DNA of 64,000 bases from the NCBI RefSeq assembly GCF_900112985.1, contig NZ_FONS01000003.1:62001-126000 (forward strand), in the 5' to 3' direction. Each line of letters opens with the position of its first letter. The first letter of the stretch is position 1. Both the position numbers and the translations under genes were made by a program. Below the pieces are notes generated by a model. That model made no database searches, was not told where the DNA came from, and was given only the letters and a program-made list of their open reading frames with translations. The stretch is from Pedobacter antarcticus. GTDB lineage: Bacteria; Bacteroidota; Bacteroidia; Sphingobacteriales; Sphingobacteriaceae. Below, in pieces: positions 15,987 through 24,532 of this stretch.

Positions 15987-17774
15987 ATGCCAAATAAGCT
16001 CCCATTATCTAACTGGTCCTTAAAGAAGACCCTTCAACTGATAAACGATCCTATCAAGCATGCCAGAATCACGGTTTTCTACTATATCTTTTTATTTAAT
16101 TATTTAAAAATCGGAATTGTTCTTCCTGTGTTCATTACACAGTCCAACCTTCCTGGAATACTCTTATGTGCCGCGGGTTTCATCTGCACAACCATTATTC
16201 TTAAGTTACTTCTTTCAAGGCCAGCCTATCTGGACACCCTGATAAATTTCGCATTAATAAGTTCCTTACTCACTATATACGTATCTATCCTACTATTTAA
16301 CAGCCACTTGAACATTATTCTGATGCAGGATATTTTCATGATTTGTATGTGGAGCTTTTACGGCCTGAAAGGATGGTGGGGATTAATTTATTCTTCACTG
16401 GCAGCAATCCCTGTCATTCTGTATAGTTACAGTACTAATCACATTCAAGTTAGTGTAAGTCCGGCCTATATGCCACTCTATAGCCAGCTGCCAACGATAA
16501 TATTAAACTTCATTATCATTTTTATGGCCCATTATTATTATCGCCATATCATGTATTCCAATATGGAAAGACAAAGGGAGCTCAATGCCGAACTTGAAGT
16601 ATACAACCAGGAGCTTAAAAAATCCAATCAGGCGAGAACTCTATTTTTCTCTACCGTCTCCCATGAATTAAGAAATCCACTGAATACAGTAATTGGCATG
16701 GCCGGATTAATTAAATCACAGAATAAAGATGCTGATCAGCAGGAAAATCTTGACATTCTTAAGTTTTCTGCAGAAAGCCTGCTTTCGCTTATTAACGATA
16801 TACTTGACTTCAACAAAATAGGGTCAGGCAGTGTGGAATTGGAAGAAATTCCATTTAATCTCTCTCAGCTGATGGAAAGTTCATGCGCTGGCCTGAGACG
16901 GGAAGCACTCAGAAAAGAGCTATATCTGAACTTAGCTATTCCCGAAGAATTCCGGCAGCAGGAGGTCCAGGGAGACCCAACCAGATTACTTCAGATCGTC
17001 AGTAACCTAATAAGCAATGCCATTAAATTCACTATTAAAGGTGGAATAGATGTCAGTGTAACTAAACTCGAATCTTCCGAAAAAGATGCGTTGCTCCGGT
17101 TTAAAATTAAAGATTCCGGACTCGGTATCAGTACGGACAGGCAACAATCGATATTCGATCCCTATATTCAGGAATCCAATACTACAACCCGCCAGTTTGG
17201 AGGGACAGGCCTGGGGCTTGCGATTGTAAAACGGTTACTGGAACTTCATCATTCACAAATAAACCTTGTTAGCGAAACAGAAAAAGGTTCAGAATTTACA
17301 TTTGATATTCTTTACACCTATGCGACCAGATTAGAACAGCCGGCAAATCTGTTGCCCGATTTTTTACAAGAAAATTTAAGTCTGCATAAAGTTCTGCTTG
17401 CAGAAGATAATGCGATGAATGTCTTATGGATGAAAAAATTGTTCAGCACCTGGAATATTCCGATATACATTGCAGAAAATGGGTTGGAAGCAATTAACCT
17501 GCATCTTGTAAATGATTTCACCTTTATACTAATGGACATACAGATGCCAGTGATGGACGGATTTACAGCTGCCGCAAAAATCAGAGAACTCAAAAACCAC
17601 CGGAAGGCAGAAGTCCCTATAATTGCACTTACAGGATCTGTAGACGCAGAACTTACACGGCTGGTGAAGGAGAACCGAATGAATGGCATCCTGGGTAAGC
17701 CCTTTCAAAAAGACGACCTCTATGCAGAACTAGTTAAATATAAGCCAGTCCTGGAAGTACAATCTCCATTTTAA
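15987..17774 (+). CDS. Membrane-bound hybrid histidine kinase
   Basis: A 595-residue sensor. About six hydrophobic segments fill residues 25-190, with no large periplasmic loop, so the signal is probably sensed in or at the membrane. A short coiled coil leads to the HisKA box STVSHELRNPLNTVIG with H226. The ATPase domain has NLISNAIKFT (N box), DSGLGIS (G1) and GGTGLGLAIVKRL (G2). A receiver domain follows, with AEDNAMN, the phosphoacceptor D517 in FILMDIQMPVMDG, and the conserved Lys in GKPFQKDD. No output domain or partner regulator is adjacent, so its target is unknown. It starts 26 bp after a strong terminator. Confidence 0.9.
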   Translation: MPNKLPLSNWSLKKTLQLINDPIKHARITVFYYIFLFNYLKIGIVLPVFITQSNLPGILLCAAGFICTTIILKLLLSRPAYLDTLINFALISSLLTIYVSILLFNSHLNIILMQDIFMICMWSFYGLKGWWGLIYSSLAAIPVILYSYSTNHIQVSVSPAYMPLYSQLPTIILNFIIIFMAHYYYRHIMYSNMERQRELNAELEVYNQELKKSNQARTLFFSTVSHELRNPLNTVIGMAGLIKSQNKDADQQENLDILKFSAESLLSLINDILDFNKIGSGSVELEEIPFNLSQLMESSCAGLRREALRKELYLNLAIPEEFRQQEVQGDPTRLLQIVSNLISNAIKFTIKGGIDVSVTKLESSEKDALLRFKIKDSGLGISTDRQQSIFDPYIQESNTTTRQFGGTGLGLAIVKRLLELHHSQINLVSETEKGSEFTFDILYTYATRLEQPANLLPDFLQENLSLHKVLLAEDNAMNVLWMKKLFSTWNIPIYIAENGLEAINLHLVNDFTFILMDIQMPVMDGFTAAAKIRELKNHRKAEVPIIALTGSVDAELTRLVKENRMNGILGKPFQKDDLYAELVKYKPVLEVQSPF

Positions 17775-17873
17775 AACTATCATAACGAATCAAAAAGAGG
17801 AAATATTTGGGATATAGAATAAAGTCTACTAATTTAGTAGTCTTACCTGTCTATCCCCATTTAATTCATTTTT

Positions 17874-19093
17874 ATGATGCAATTCAATTTTCTTGTATTT
17901 ACGATCCCCGCTTTTCTTATCTTTTTCTGGCTGGAGTTTCTGCTTGCGAAGAAAATTCGTAAACCCCACCTGTTCAAATATGAAAGTTCCATTGCCAATA
18001 TCAGTGTAGGTATTGCAGAACGTTTGCTCAATCTATTTCTAACAGCCAGCTTTTACGGTGTGTTTTCGTGGATATACACTAAATATGCGCTATTCAAAAT
18101 TCCAGATACCTGGTGGATGTGGGCAATCCTGATCTTAGTAACAGATTTGGTCTGGTATTGGTATCATCGGTTAAGTCATGAAATAAATCTATTTTGGGCA
18201 GTTCATATTGTGCATCACCAGTTGAAGAATTTAACCTGACTGTCGCCGCCAGGATTACCGTTTTTCAATCTCTGGTCAGAAATGTATTCTGGTGCGTCAT
18301 TCCTTTCCTCGGGTTTCATCCGGACATGGTGGTCACTATCCTGATTGTACACGGTGCCTACTCGTTTTTTACCCATACCCGGGTAATTGGCAAACTCGGC
18401 TGGCTGGAGCATATTCTCATTACGCCTTCCCTGCATGGGATCCATCATGCCAGCGATGAAAAATATCTCGACAAGAACTATGGAGACGTGTTTACCTTTT
18501 GGGATAAACTGTTTGGGACGTATATGCAAGAAGAAGAACCCCCTAAATACGGATTAACACACCCGGTAAAGAGTTACAGCCTTCTATGGCAGCATTTCCA
18601 TTATTTCCTGGAAATCATAGCGGCCTGTAAACGGACCGGCGGCTTTAAAGAAAAGTTAAAGATTATTTTTGGCAGCCCTGCATTACTTGATCAGGATATA
18701 CGGCCGGAGCTGGAGAGAAAATATCTGCAACATAAAAACCACACCGAGTATCGTTTCCGGTTTAGCAACTATCTCAACTATCAGATCGCAGGCTGCATTA
18801 TATTTCTGGCAATCATCACTGCATTTTACAAGAAACTGTCTCTTCCAGATCATCTTTTCATTGCCAGTGTCCTATTAATTACACTTGTAAACTGCGGGGC
18901 ATTAATGGAGCAGAGAAGATGGATATACGATTTAGAATGTGTACGTCTGATATTAGTTTTCACCTACCTCTGCTATAGAACAGATTATTCTGAATATCTG
19001 ATCGTACCGGCAATTTTAATATTCCTGATAGGTGAACTATTCAGCATGAGAGAGTATTACAACAAACATGTGCTGCACTACATCAAAAATTAG
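17874..19093 (+). pseudogene. Sterol desaturase/fatty acid hydroxylase family gene, frameshifted
   Basis: Two overlapping frames make one gene. The first (17874-18239) gives the N-terminal membrane part and the boxes HRLSHE and HIVHHQ, then goes out of frame into LKNLT and stop. The second frame picks up with EEFNLTVAARITVFQS, the normal continuation after HHQS, then has HTRVIGKLGWLEH and the third box HGIHHA, and ends with five or so membrane helices to 19093. Loss of one base near 18221-18224 (a Ser codon read as TT) explains it. Restored, the protein would be about 406 residues, a diiron membrane hydroxylase. It is either a real recent mutation or a sequencing error; the rest of the reading frame is intact. 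Confidence 0.85.
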
Positions 19094-19347
19094 TCTGAAT
19101 TTTAAAAGCCAGAGCGCCGGATTCAGGGATCCCCCTAGATGCCCCATCCTCCGGATATTTTCGTCGCGCTGGTACCGTAACACTAAGTTATCTAATATTT
19201 ATTCTAATTCCTTCTAAAATTTTGTATTTTTTGATATTAAAAATAGTAGTTATATTAAATTTTATTATAAGTCTATTACTTTAGTTAATTTTTAATATAA
19301 GTAAACTGTATTTATTAGTATATTGATGAAAATTTTGACGCCGCCAT

Positions 19348-20619
19348 ATGCAATCAAATCCGAAGGGAAAAATCATGCTTATGAATGAAGAACAACTTCA
19401 GGAGATGAGCAAAACGGAAAGAAAAAAGTATTTATACAAACTCAAACTGATTCGTAATATTTTCGACTTCGGACCACAGTCTAATGCAGAACTCTTTACT
19501 TTGTTAGGCATTAGCTCTCCCACCTCCCTGGCCCTGCTATCGGAATTGCAGGAGGAGAATATTCTGGAAAAGAAAGGTAAAGGAGCCTCTATAGGCGGAA
19601 GAAAACCAGAACTTTTTGGCTTAAAAGACGACACCTATTATATTCTTTCCATTGATGTAGAAAGATTTAAAGTACGAATGGCCGTGCTGGACAATAACTG
19701 TAATTACATCACCGGGCCTGTAAAACATGATATTACAATAACTCCGGATCTTAAATCACTGGATAGTCTATTTGAAGCAATCGAGTTATTAATTAAATCG
19801 GCAATATTTGATCACCGTAAATTAATCGGCATTGGAATGAGCATGCCTGGTCTTGTAGATTCAAGGGCAGGCAAGAATTACACCTATCTTATTCCGGGAC
19901 CAGAAGATAACTTGCAGGAACTAATGCAGCGTAAACTCGGTTATCCTGTATTTATACAAAATGACGTAAAAAGTGCTACAATAGCAGAATGCCGGTATGG
20001 CCTGGCATATGGAAAGAGTGATGCATTACTCGTACTAATGGACTGGGGTATTGGTCTGGGTATTATTATGGATGGCAAATTGCGGTCCGGATCCAAAGGT
20101 TTCTCCGGAGAAATCGGTCATATTCCTTTCGTTGAAGATGGTAAGCTTTGTTACTGTGGTAAACGCGGCTGCCTGGAAACAGTTGCTTCGGGCATAGCAC
20201 TGGCAAGAATGGCAAAAGAAGGAATTCAATCCGGCAAGTCGTCCATTCTGAATCAATTATCTGACCAGGAAATCGAGACCATAGAACCAAGAATCATTAT
20301 TGACGCGGCAAATAAAGGCGATCAATATGCCATCAATATCTTGTCGGAGGTCGGCGTTAGTCTTGGCAGGGGAATAGCCACTTTAATTCAACTGTTTAAT
20401 CCGGAAGTAATTATTCTGGGTGGTAAAATAGCTGCTGCAAAACAATATATAACCATTCCCATACTCCATTCAGTTAATACTTACAGTATGACGGCCATTA
20501 GAGAAAACACCAAAGTAATCTTATCCGAGCTGGGCAACGATGCCGGAATTTTAGGAACAGTCAGTATGGTTATTGATAAGGTATTGGAAATGCAGATTGA
20601 GATGGCAGGCAAATCCTGA
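19348..20619 (+). CDS. ROK-family regulator, NagC/Mlc-like
   Basis: A 423-residue protein. Residues about 20-85 form a winged helix (IRNIFDFGPQSNAELFTLLGI...LLSELQEENILEKKGKG), followed by the GGRKPELFGL linker typical of NagC/XylR-type ROK repressors. The ROK sugar-binding domain has GIGMSMPGLVDS, FIQNDVKSATIAE and the zinc motif CYCGKRGCLE. By family it senses a sugar or sugar phosphate and represses or activates carbohydrate genes; which sugar is unknown. ATGs at codons 10 and 12 are alternative starts. The 254-bp upstream gap is very AT-rich. GH20 and sugar isomerase genes lie within 7 kb and could be targets. Confidence 0.85.
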   Translation: MQSNPKGKIMLMNEEQLQEMSKTERKKYLYKLKLIRNIFDFGPQSNAELFTLLGISSPTSLALLSELQEENILEKKGKGASIGGRKPELFGLKDDTYYILSIDVERFKVRMAVLDNNCNYITGPVKHDITITPDLKSLDSLFEAIELLIKSAIFDHRKLIGIGMSMPGLVDSRAGKNYTYLIPGPEDNLQELMQRKLGYPVFIQNDVKSATIAECRYGLAYGKSDALLVLMDWGIGLGIIMDGKLRSGSKGFSGEIGHIPFVEDGKLCYCGKRGCLETVASGIALARMAKEGIQSGKSSILNQLSDQEIETIEPRIIIDAANKGDQYAINILSEVGVSLGRGIATLIQLFNPEVIILGGKIAAAKQYITIPILHSVNTYSMTAIRENTKVILSELGNDAGILGTVSMVIDKVLEMQIEMAGKS

Positions 20620-20639
20620 CTTTCAAATACGTCTTAAAT

Positions 20640-20678
20640 AAATAAACCTGTACCGGAATTACCAGTACAGGTTTATTT
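20640..20678. terminator. Bidirectional terminator between ROK and barrel genes
   Basis: A perfect 14-bp stem, 20640-20653 with 20665-20678, with an 11-nt loop; A-rich and T-rich flanks on either side suit both convergent genes. Confidence 0.8.
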
Positions 20679-20704
20679 GTTTATTTAATTTAGAGGCTAT
20701 GATA

Positions 20705-21289
20705 TTATATCCCAGCGTCTCTTTTAACTTTATTCGCTGTACCTGCACCCGGTAGATAAATCTGAAGTCCGAAAGAAAGGTTCAGATTATTTTGAGTTGT
20801 GGAATTACCAAAGCCGACCAGACCATTGTATTTCAGCATAGTTTCCAATCCGATATTTGGCGTAATGAAGTATGCAAAACCTGGACCCACACCAAGGTTA
20901 AGGCCATTCGTCTTACCACCACCTTTACTTACGTTAACTCCACCAAAACCTACAGTTCCCTCTGCGAAGAAACGTCCGTGACGAAGTACCTCTACGTCTT
21001 TACCCGTATAATAACGACCTAAAGCACCCACTCCGTAATTAGTAGTGGTTGCACTGTTTTTCTGAGTTTTCAATCCGAGATTCACGTATCCACCGACAGC
21101 TACGTTATCCTGAATAAACCAAGCTGCTTTTGGTGTGATATCAACACTGAAAATACTCGGGTTATCTAAACCGAGATTAAGGTTGGCAAAATTACCGCCG
21201 ACGAATACATTCCCTTTCTGAATTTGGGCATGTGCTGAAAAAGTTGCAATCAAAAGTGCAACTAGAGTAAGAGTTGAAAATTTTTTCAT
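20705..21289 (-). CDS. Outer-membrane beta-barrel protein
   Basis: A 194-residue protein when begun at the ATG at 21289, which opens a clear signal peptide (MKKFSTLTLVALLIATFSAHAQ); an in-frame start ten codons earlier would add a poor leader. The mature part alternates aromatic and polar residues in short strands (VFVGGNFANLNLGLDN, AAWFIQDNVAVGGYVNLGLK, LGRYYTGKDVEVLRHGRFFAEGTVGFGG), typical of small OmpX/OmpW-like eight-stranded barrels. No specific role can be assigned. Confidence 0.75.
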   Translation of the reverse strand: MKKFSTLTLVALLIATFSAHAQIQKGNVFVGGNFANLNLGLDNPSIFSVDITPKAAWFIQDNVAVGGYVNLGLKTQKNSATTTNYGVGALGRYYTGKDVEVLRHGRFFAEGTVGFGGVNVSKGGGKTNGLNLGVGPGFAYFITPNIGLETMLKYNGLVGFGNSTTQNNLNLSFGLQIYLPGAGTANKVKRDAGI

Positions 21290-21531
21290 AGTGTTAGGAT
21301 TATACTTTAAACCAACCATTGGCTAAAAGATGCTTTTAACACTACGCCTGAATACACCAAATTGTTTGCCTATTGATTAATTTTTAATAATTCACAGACT
21401 ATTTCAGCTTTAAAAACGTTCTTTCGCCCTAAATAAGGGCCTGCAGAATCTCATGCGGAGGTAAATTCCAGAGAACACTTTCCAGTTTCATTAAACATTT
21501 ATACCTTTATCCAGAAGAAATTATAAGATTT

Positions 21532-21614
21532 CTTAAACCTCGGGGTGCCTTACTATCAGGCTGAGATCAAACCCGCAGAACCTCGACCGGATAATGCCGG
21601 TTAGGAAAGGTAAG
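21532..21614 (+). promoter_or_regulatory. TPP riboswitch (THI box)
   Basis: The conserved aptamer blocks occur in order: CGGGGTGCC at 21541, GGCTGAGATC at 21559, AACCCGCAGAACCT at 21570, then CCGGATAATGCCGG and TAGGAAAG at 21587-21609. CTTA at 21532 can pair with TAAG at 21611 to close P1. A near-consensus -7 box (TACCTTTA, 21502-21509) lies just upstream. It controls the PnuT-like transporter starting 57 bp downstream, and the coupled second gene. Confidence 0.92.
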
Positions 21615-21637
21615 CCATTGGTTCTCCAACTTACCTT
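21607..21637 (+). promoter_or_regulatory. Expression-platform stem downstream of the TPP aptamer
   Basis: AAGGTAAG (21607-21614) can pair with CTTACCTT (21630-21637), with TTGG/CCAA extending the stem inside. It reuses the 3' strand of aptamer P1, so the two folds exclude each other. No T-run follows, so the switch is more likely on translation or uses a factor. Confidence 0.5.
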
Positions 21638-21670
21638 AATATGATTGGAATAAAACTAATGCATTGAAAC

Positions 21671-22303
21671 ATGAATTTACACGAATGGCTGTCGCTGTTT
21701 TTCGAACAGCTTATGAAAACCAGTTTACTGGAATATCTTGCGGTAGGATTTGGCATCTCAGAGGTTCTGCTGGCCAAACGCAACAACATTTGGCTATACC
21801 CTACAGGTATTATCTCCATACTGTTGTCTATGACACTTCTATTTGAGGCGAAACTATATGCCGAAACCCTTTTAAATACTTATTACCTTGTCATGAGTGT
21901 ATATGGATGGATCCTTTGGAGAAGTCGTAAACAACAACAGCAGCTTCAGGCAGACTGGAGCAACAGAGCCGAGTTGACCACTGCGATACTCATTTCAGCC
22001 GGAGGTTTTATTATTCTGTACCTGGTATTGAATCATTTTACAGATTCAGATGTCCCGGTGTGGGACGCTTTTGTTGCCTCTACTGCATGGGCGGGAATGT
22101 GGTTACTCGCTAAAAGGCGCATAGAAAACTGGATCTTTCTAAATATCTCCAACCTCTTCGCTATCCCGCTGCTTATCCATAAAAAACTACCAATGTTCGC
22201 TGTGCTCACCACCGTACTATTCATAGTGGCCATTTTCGGTTTTATAGAGTGGAAAGGCATTATCAAAAAGAAGAATTCATCCCCAAAACCAGCACATGTT
22301 TAA
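21671..22303 (+). CDS. pnuT: PnuC-family transporter, thiamine type (PnuT)
   Basis: A 210-residue inner-membrane protein with about seven helices. AKRNNIWLYPTGIISILLS and NTYYLVMSVYGWILWRS are the hallmarks of the PnuC/PnuT family, whose members move nicotinamide riboside, riboflavin or thiamine by facilitated diffusion. The TPP riboswitch directly upstream marks this one as a thiamine transporter. The last 8 bp overlap the start of the next gene, indicating a shared, coupled transcript. No thiamine kinase lies beside it. Confidence 0.85.
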   Translation: MNLHEWLSLFFEQLMKTSLLEYLAVGFGISEVLLAKRNNIWLYPTGIISILLSMTLLFEAKLYAETLLNTYYLVMSVYGWILWRSRKQQQQLQADWSNRAELTTAILISAGGFIILYLVLNHFTDSDVPVWDAFVASTAWAGMWLLAKRRIENWIFLNISNLFAIPLLIHKKLPMFAVLTTVLFIVAIFGFIEWKGIIKKKNSSPKPAHV

Positions 22304-23384
22304 CTTGCTTAGTACAGAAGAAAAAGACTGTATACACCAATACGCTGCCCTATCAGAAGAACAAGGTAAACTTCATCCGGCCATACTCGAACTCGCTTAC
22401 ACCAAACAATGGTTTAAACTATTTGTACCGGCATCATACGGCGGGCCCCAGTTATTGTTACCAGAAATACTCAGAATGGAAGAGGCATTGGCGGCAGAAG
22501 ACGGAAGTTTAGCCTGGACAGTAACTTTATGCAGCGGAGCGGGCTGGTTTGCAGGTTTCTTAGATCCTGGACTGGCAGCAGAAATCTTTTCTGACCCTCA
22601 AGTCTGCTTTGCAGGAAGCGGGGCTGTAGCTGGGACGGCAGTTGAATCTGAAACTGGCTATACAATTAATGGCTATTGGAAATATGCCAGTGGAGCTTTA
22701 CACGCTACGGTATTTACGGCCAACTGTCAGCTACTCGACCACAACCATAATCCACTTAAAGATGACGCCGGAAACCAGGTAATCCGCTCTTTTATACTTA
22801 AAAAAGAAGAAGTTGAACTCGTACCCGGCTGGTCATACTTCGGGCTTGTAGCGACCGGAAGCCATGCATTTGAAGTAAAAGATCTTCAGGTTCCTGCTAA
22901 CAGAACATTCCAGATCAACGAAAACATTAAACTAAACAGCCCTGGGTTCGACTACCCTTTCTTACAGATGGCCGAAACTACCCTTGCGGTGAACAGCGCC
23001 GGAATGTCTGCACATTTTTTAACACTGGCTGCCGACAGTTTCCGCTCCAGATCGGGACTAAAAAGATATACACAGGACCAGGTTAAATTCTTTGAAACAG
23101 AGCTCAGTAGCTGCAGCGAGGCATTAAAGGAAGCCAGAACAAATTTTTATACAACATTTGATGCCAGCTGGTTACAGTTAACAGAAGAGAATAAAATTGA
23201 CAAGGAACTACTGGATGCAGTGAGTCTGAGCAGCCGTAAACTTGCCCATATTGCCAGGCAAATAACTGATACCTTATATCCATATTGCGGATTAGAAGCG
23301 GCGCGGAAGGAAACGGAAATAAACCGCGTCTGGAGGGACATACACACCGCTAGTCAGCATTCATTGTTAACTTTTTTGCAGTAG
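22296..23384 (+). CDS. Acyl-CoA dehydrogenase-fold flavoprotein in a TPP-riboswitch operon
   Basis: A 362-residue protein of the acyl-CoA dehydrogenase fold, closer to the flavin-dependent hydroxylase branch (HpaB/DszC-like) than to true dehydrogenases. The N-terminal helical part has WFKLFVPASYGGPQ and EEALAAEDGSLAWTVT; the middle beta domain has GYTINGYWKYASGALHATVF; the C-terminal helical part ends INRVWRDIHTASQHSLLTF, normal for the C-terminal domain of this branch. The ATG lies inside the transporter gene, so it falls under the same TPP riboswitch. A role in salvage or oxidation of thiamine or a thiamine fragment is my inference; I know of no established function for it. Confidence 0.7.
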   Translation: MFNLLSTEEKDCIHQYAALSEEQGKLHPAILELAYTKQWFKLFVPASYGGPQLLLPEILRMEEALAAEDGSLAWTVTLCSGAGWFAGFLDPGLAAEIFSDPQVCFAGSGAVAGTAVESETGYTINGYWKYASGALHATVFTANCQLLDHNHNPLKDDAGNQVIRSFILKKEEVELVPGWSYFGLVATGSHAFEVKDLQVPANRTFQINENIKLNSPGFDYPFLQMAETTLAVNSAGMSAHFLTLAADSFRSRSGLKRYTQDQVKFFETELSSCSEALKEARTNFYTTFDASWLQLTEENKIDKELLDAVSLSSRKLAHIARQITDTLYPYCGLEAARKETEINRVWRDIHTASQHSLLTFLQ

Positions 23385-23400
23385 TATACAGATAAATTGA

Positions 23401-23434
23401 TGAACCGCGTTTAAAACAAAGTAAACGCGGTTCA
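23401..23434. terminator. Hairpin between convergent genes
   Basis: A perfect 12-bp stem, TGAACCGCGTTT (23401-23412) with AAACGCGGTTCA (23423-23434), extendable by one pair, between the flavoprotein and the TIM-barrel gene. Confidence 0.75.
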
Positions 23435-23442
23435 TTCAGAAT

Positions 23443-24420
23443 TTAAACCAGGTTTTTTTTAACAAAATTGTAGCTATCCGTGATACTTACGAAAGGATCA
23501 ATTTTGATCATATCCTGTTCAACAAAAATATGCTTTAAGCCAGCTTGCTGCTGATGCGTAAAGATCTCTTTGAAATTAATACTTCCGGTTCCTACTTCTG
23601 TATAACTAATTCCCTTTAAAACTTCCATAGATGAGGTAGTATCTAGTTTACCTCCGGTGATTTTGGCCGTATTGGCTTTATCCACATCTTTCACATGCCA
23701 CATTGCAAATCTTTCAGGATACTTTTTAAAATAAGCATCAGGAGATACACCGGACTTTTCTATCCAGAACAAATCCATTTCAAAAGTAACCAGCGCAGGG
23801 TCAGTTTCCTTCAGAAGGATATCGTAACCCTTTTCACCATTTTCAAGTGTGCGAAATTCCCAGAAGTGGTTATGATAACCCATTTTTATCTTTGACTTTG
23901 CAGAAAGTTCGCCAGCCTTGTTCAACTGGGCAGCCATAAATTTAAAATCGGTACTCGTCATTTTATCCAGACTGGCTCCCATGGGTGGTACAGGAACAAC
24001 AAAATACTGCTGCCCCAAAGCGGAAGCAATTTCCAGCTGTGCCTTAAGTGCGGTGTCATCACCTTTCCCCGGGCTTAGAAAATCATTGAGCTGGTAATGC
24101 CCACTATATGTCTTGAGGCCTGAACTCTTTAGCAGTGCAGAAAATTCAGCCGCACTCTGCCCCCACAGGTCAACCGGAGCACCGGCACGATAATTATAAA
24201 AAGTCTCCACATGGTTGTATCCTATTTCAGCAACCTTACCTATCGTACCTTTCAGGTCTTTACCAAGCTGCTCCCTTAAAGTGTATAACTGTAACCCAAT
24301 TTCCTGCACCTTACGCGCAGGATTAAATAATTCCATTGCCTCGCTGAATAAAGGCGTGGCCAGTACTGTAGCAGTACCAAGCAAACCAGCTTTCTTTAAA
24401 AACGATCTTCTATTATCCAT
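23443..24420 (-). CDS. Tat-exported sugar phosphate isomerase/epimerase-like TIM barrel
   Basis: A 325-residue protein starting MDNRRSFLKKAG, a twin-arginine signal with hydrophobic core LLGTATVLATPLF. The mature part is a xylose-isomerase-like TIM barrel: EIGLQLYTLREQL, YNHVETFYNY, KMGYHNHFWEF, TFEMDLFWIEKSG, MWHVKDVD and HIFVEQD carry the Glu, His and Asp residues that bind the metal in this family. Such periplasmic members are common beside sugar-use genes in Bacteroidota; their substrates are mostly unknown. The next gene upstream on the same strand is a GH20 hexosaminidase, so they might work on one glycan, though 112 bp separate them. Confidence 0.8.
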   Translation of the reverse strand: MDNRRSFLKKAGLLGTATVLATPLFSEAMELFNPARKVQEIGLQLYTLREQLGKDLKGTIGKVAEIGYNHVETFYNYRAGAPVDLWGQSAAEFSALLKSSGLKTYSGHYQLNDFLSPGKGDDTALKAQLEIASALGQQYFVVPVPPMGASLDKMTSTDFKFMAAQLNKAGELSAKSKIKMGYHNHFWEFRTLENGEKGYDILLKETDPALVTFEMDLFWIEKSGVSPDAYFKKYPERFAMWHVKDVDKANTAKITGGKLDTTSSMEVLKGISYTEVGTGSINFKEIFTHQQQAGLKHIFVEQDMIKIDPFVSITDSYNFVKKNLV

Positions 24421-24532
24421 TATATTAGCTATTTATTTTTTTTTAGAATGTCCTTATAGCTAAACAATTTACAGCAACTAAACCACATTAGCAATAGAGA
24501 AATTTAGCCAATTAGCAGATATTTTCGGACCC

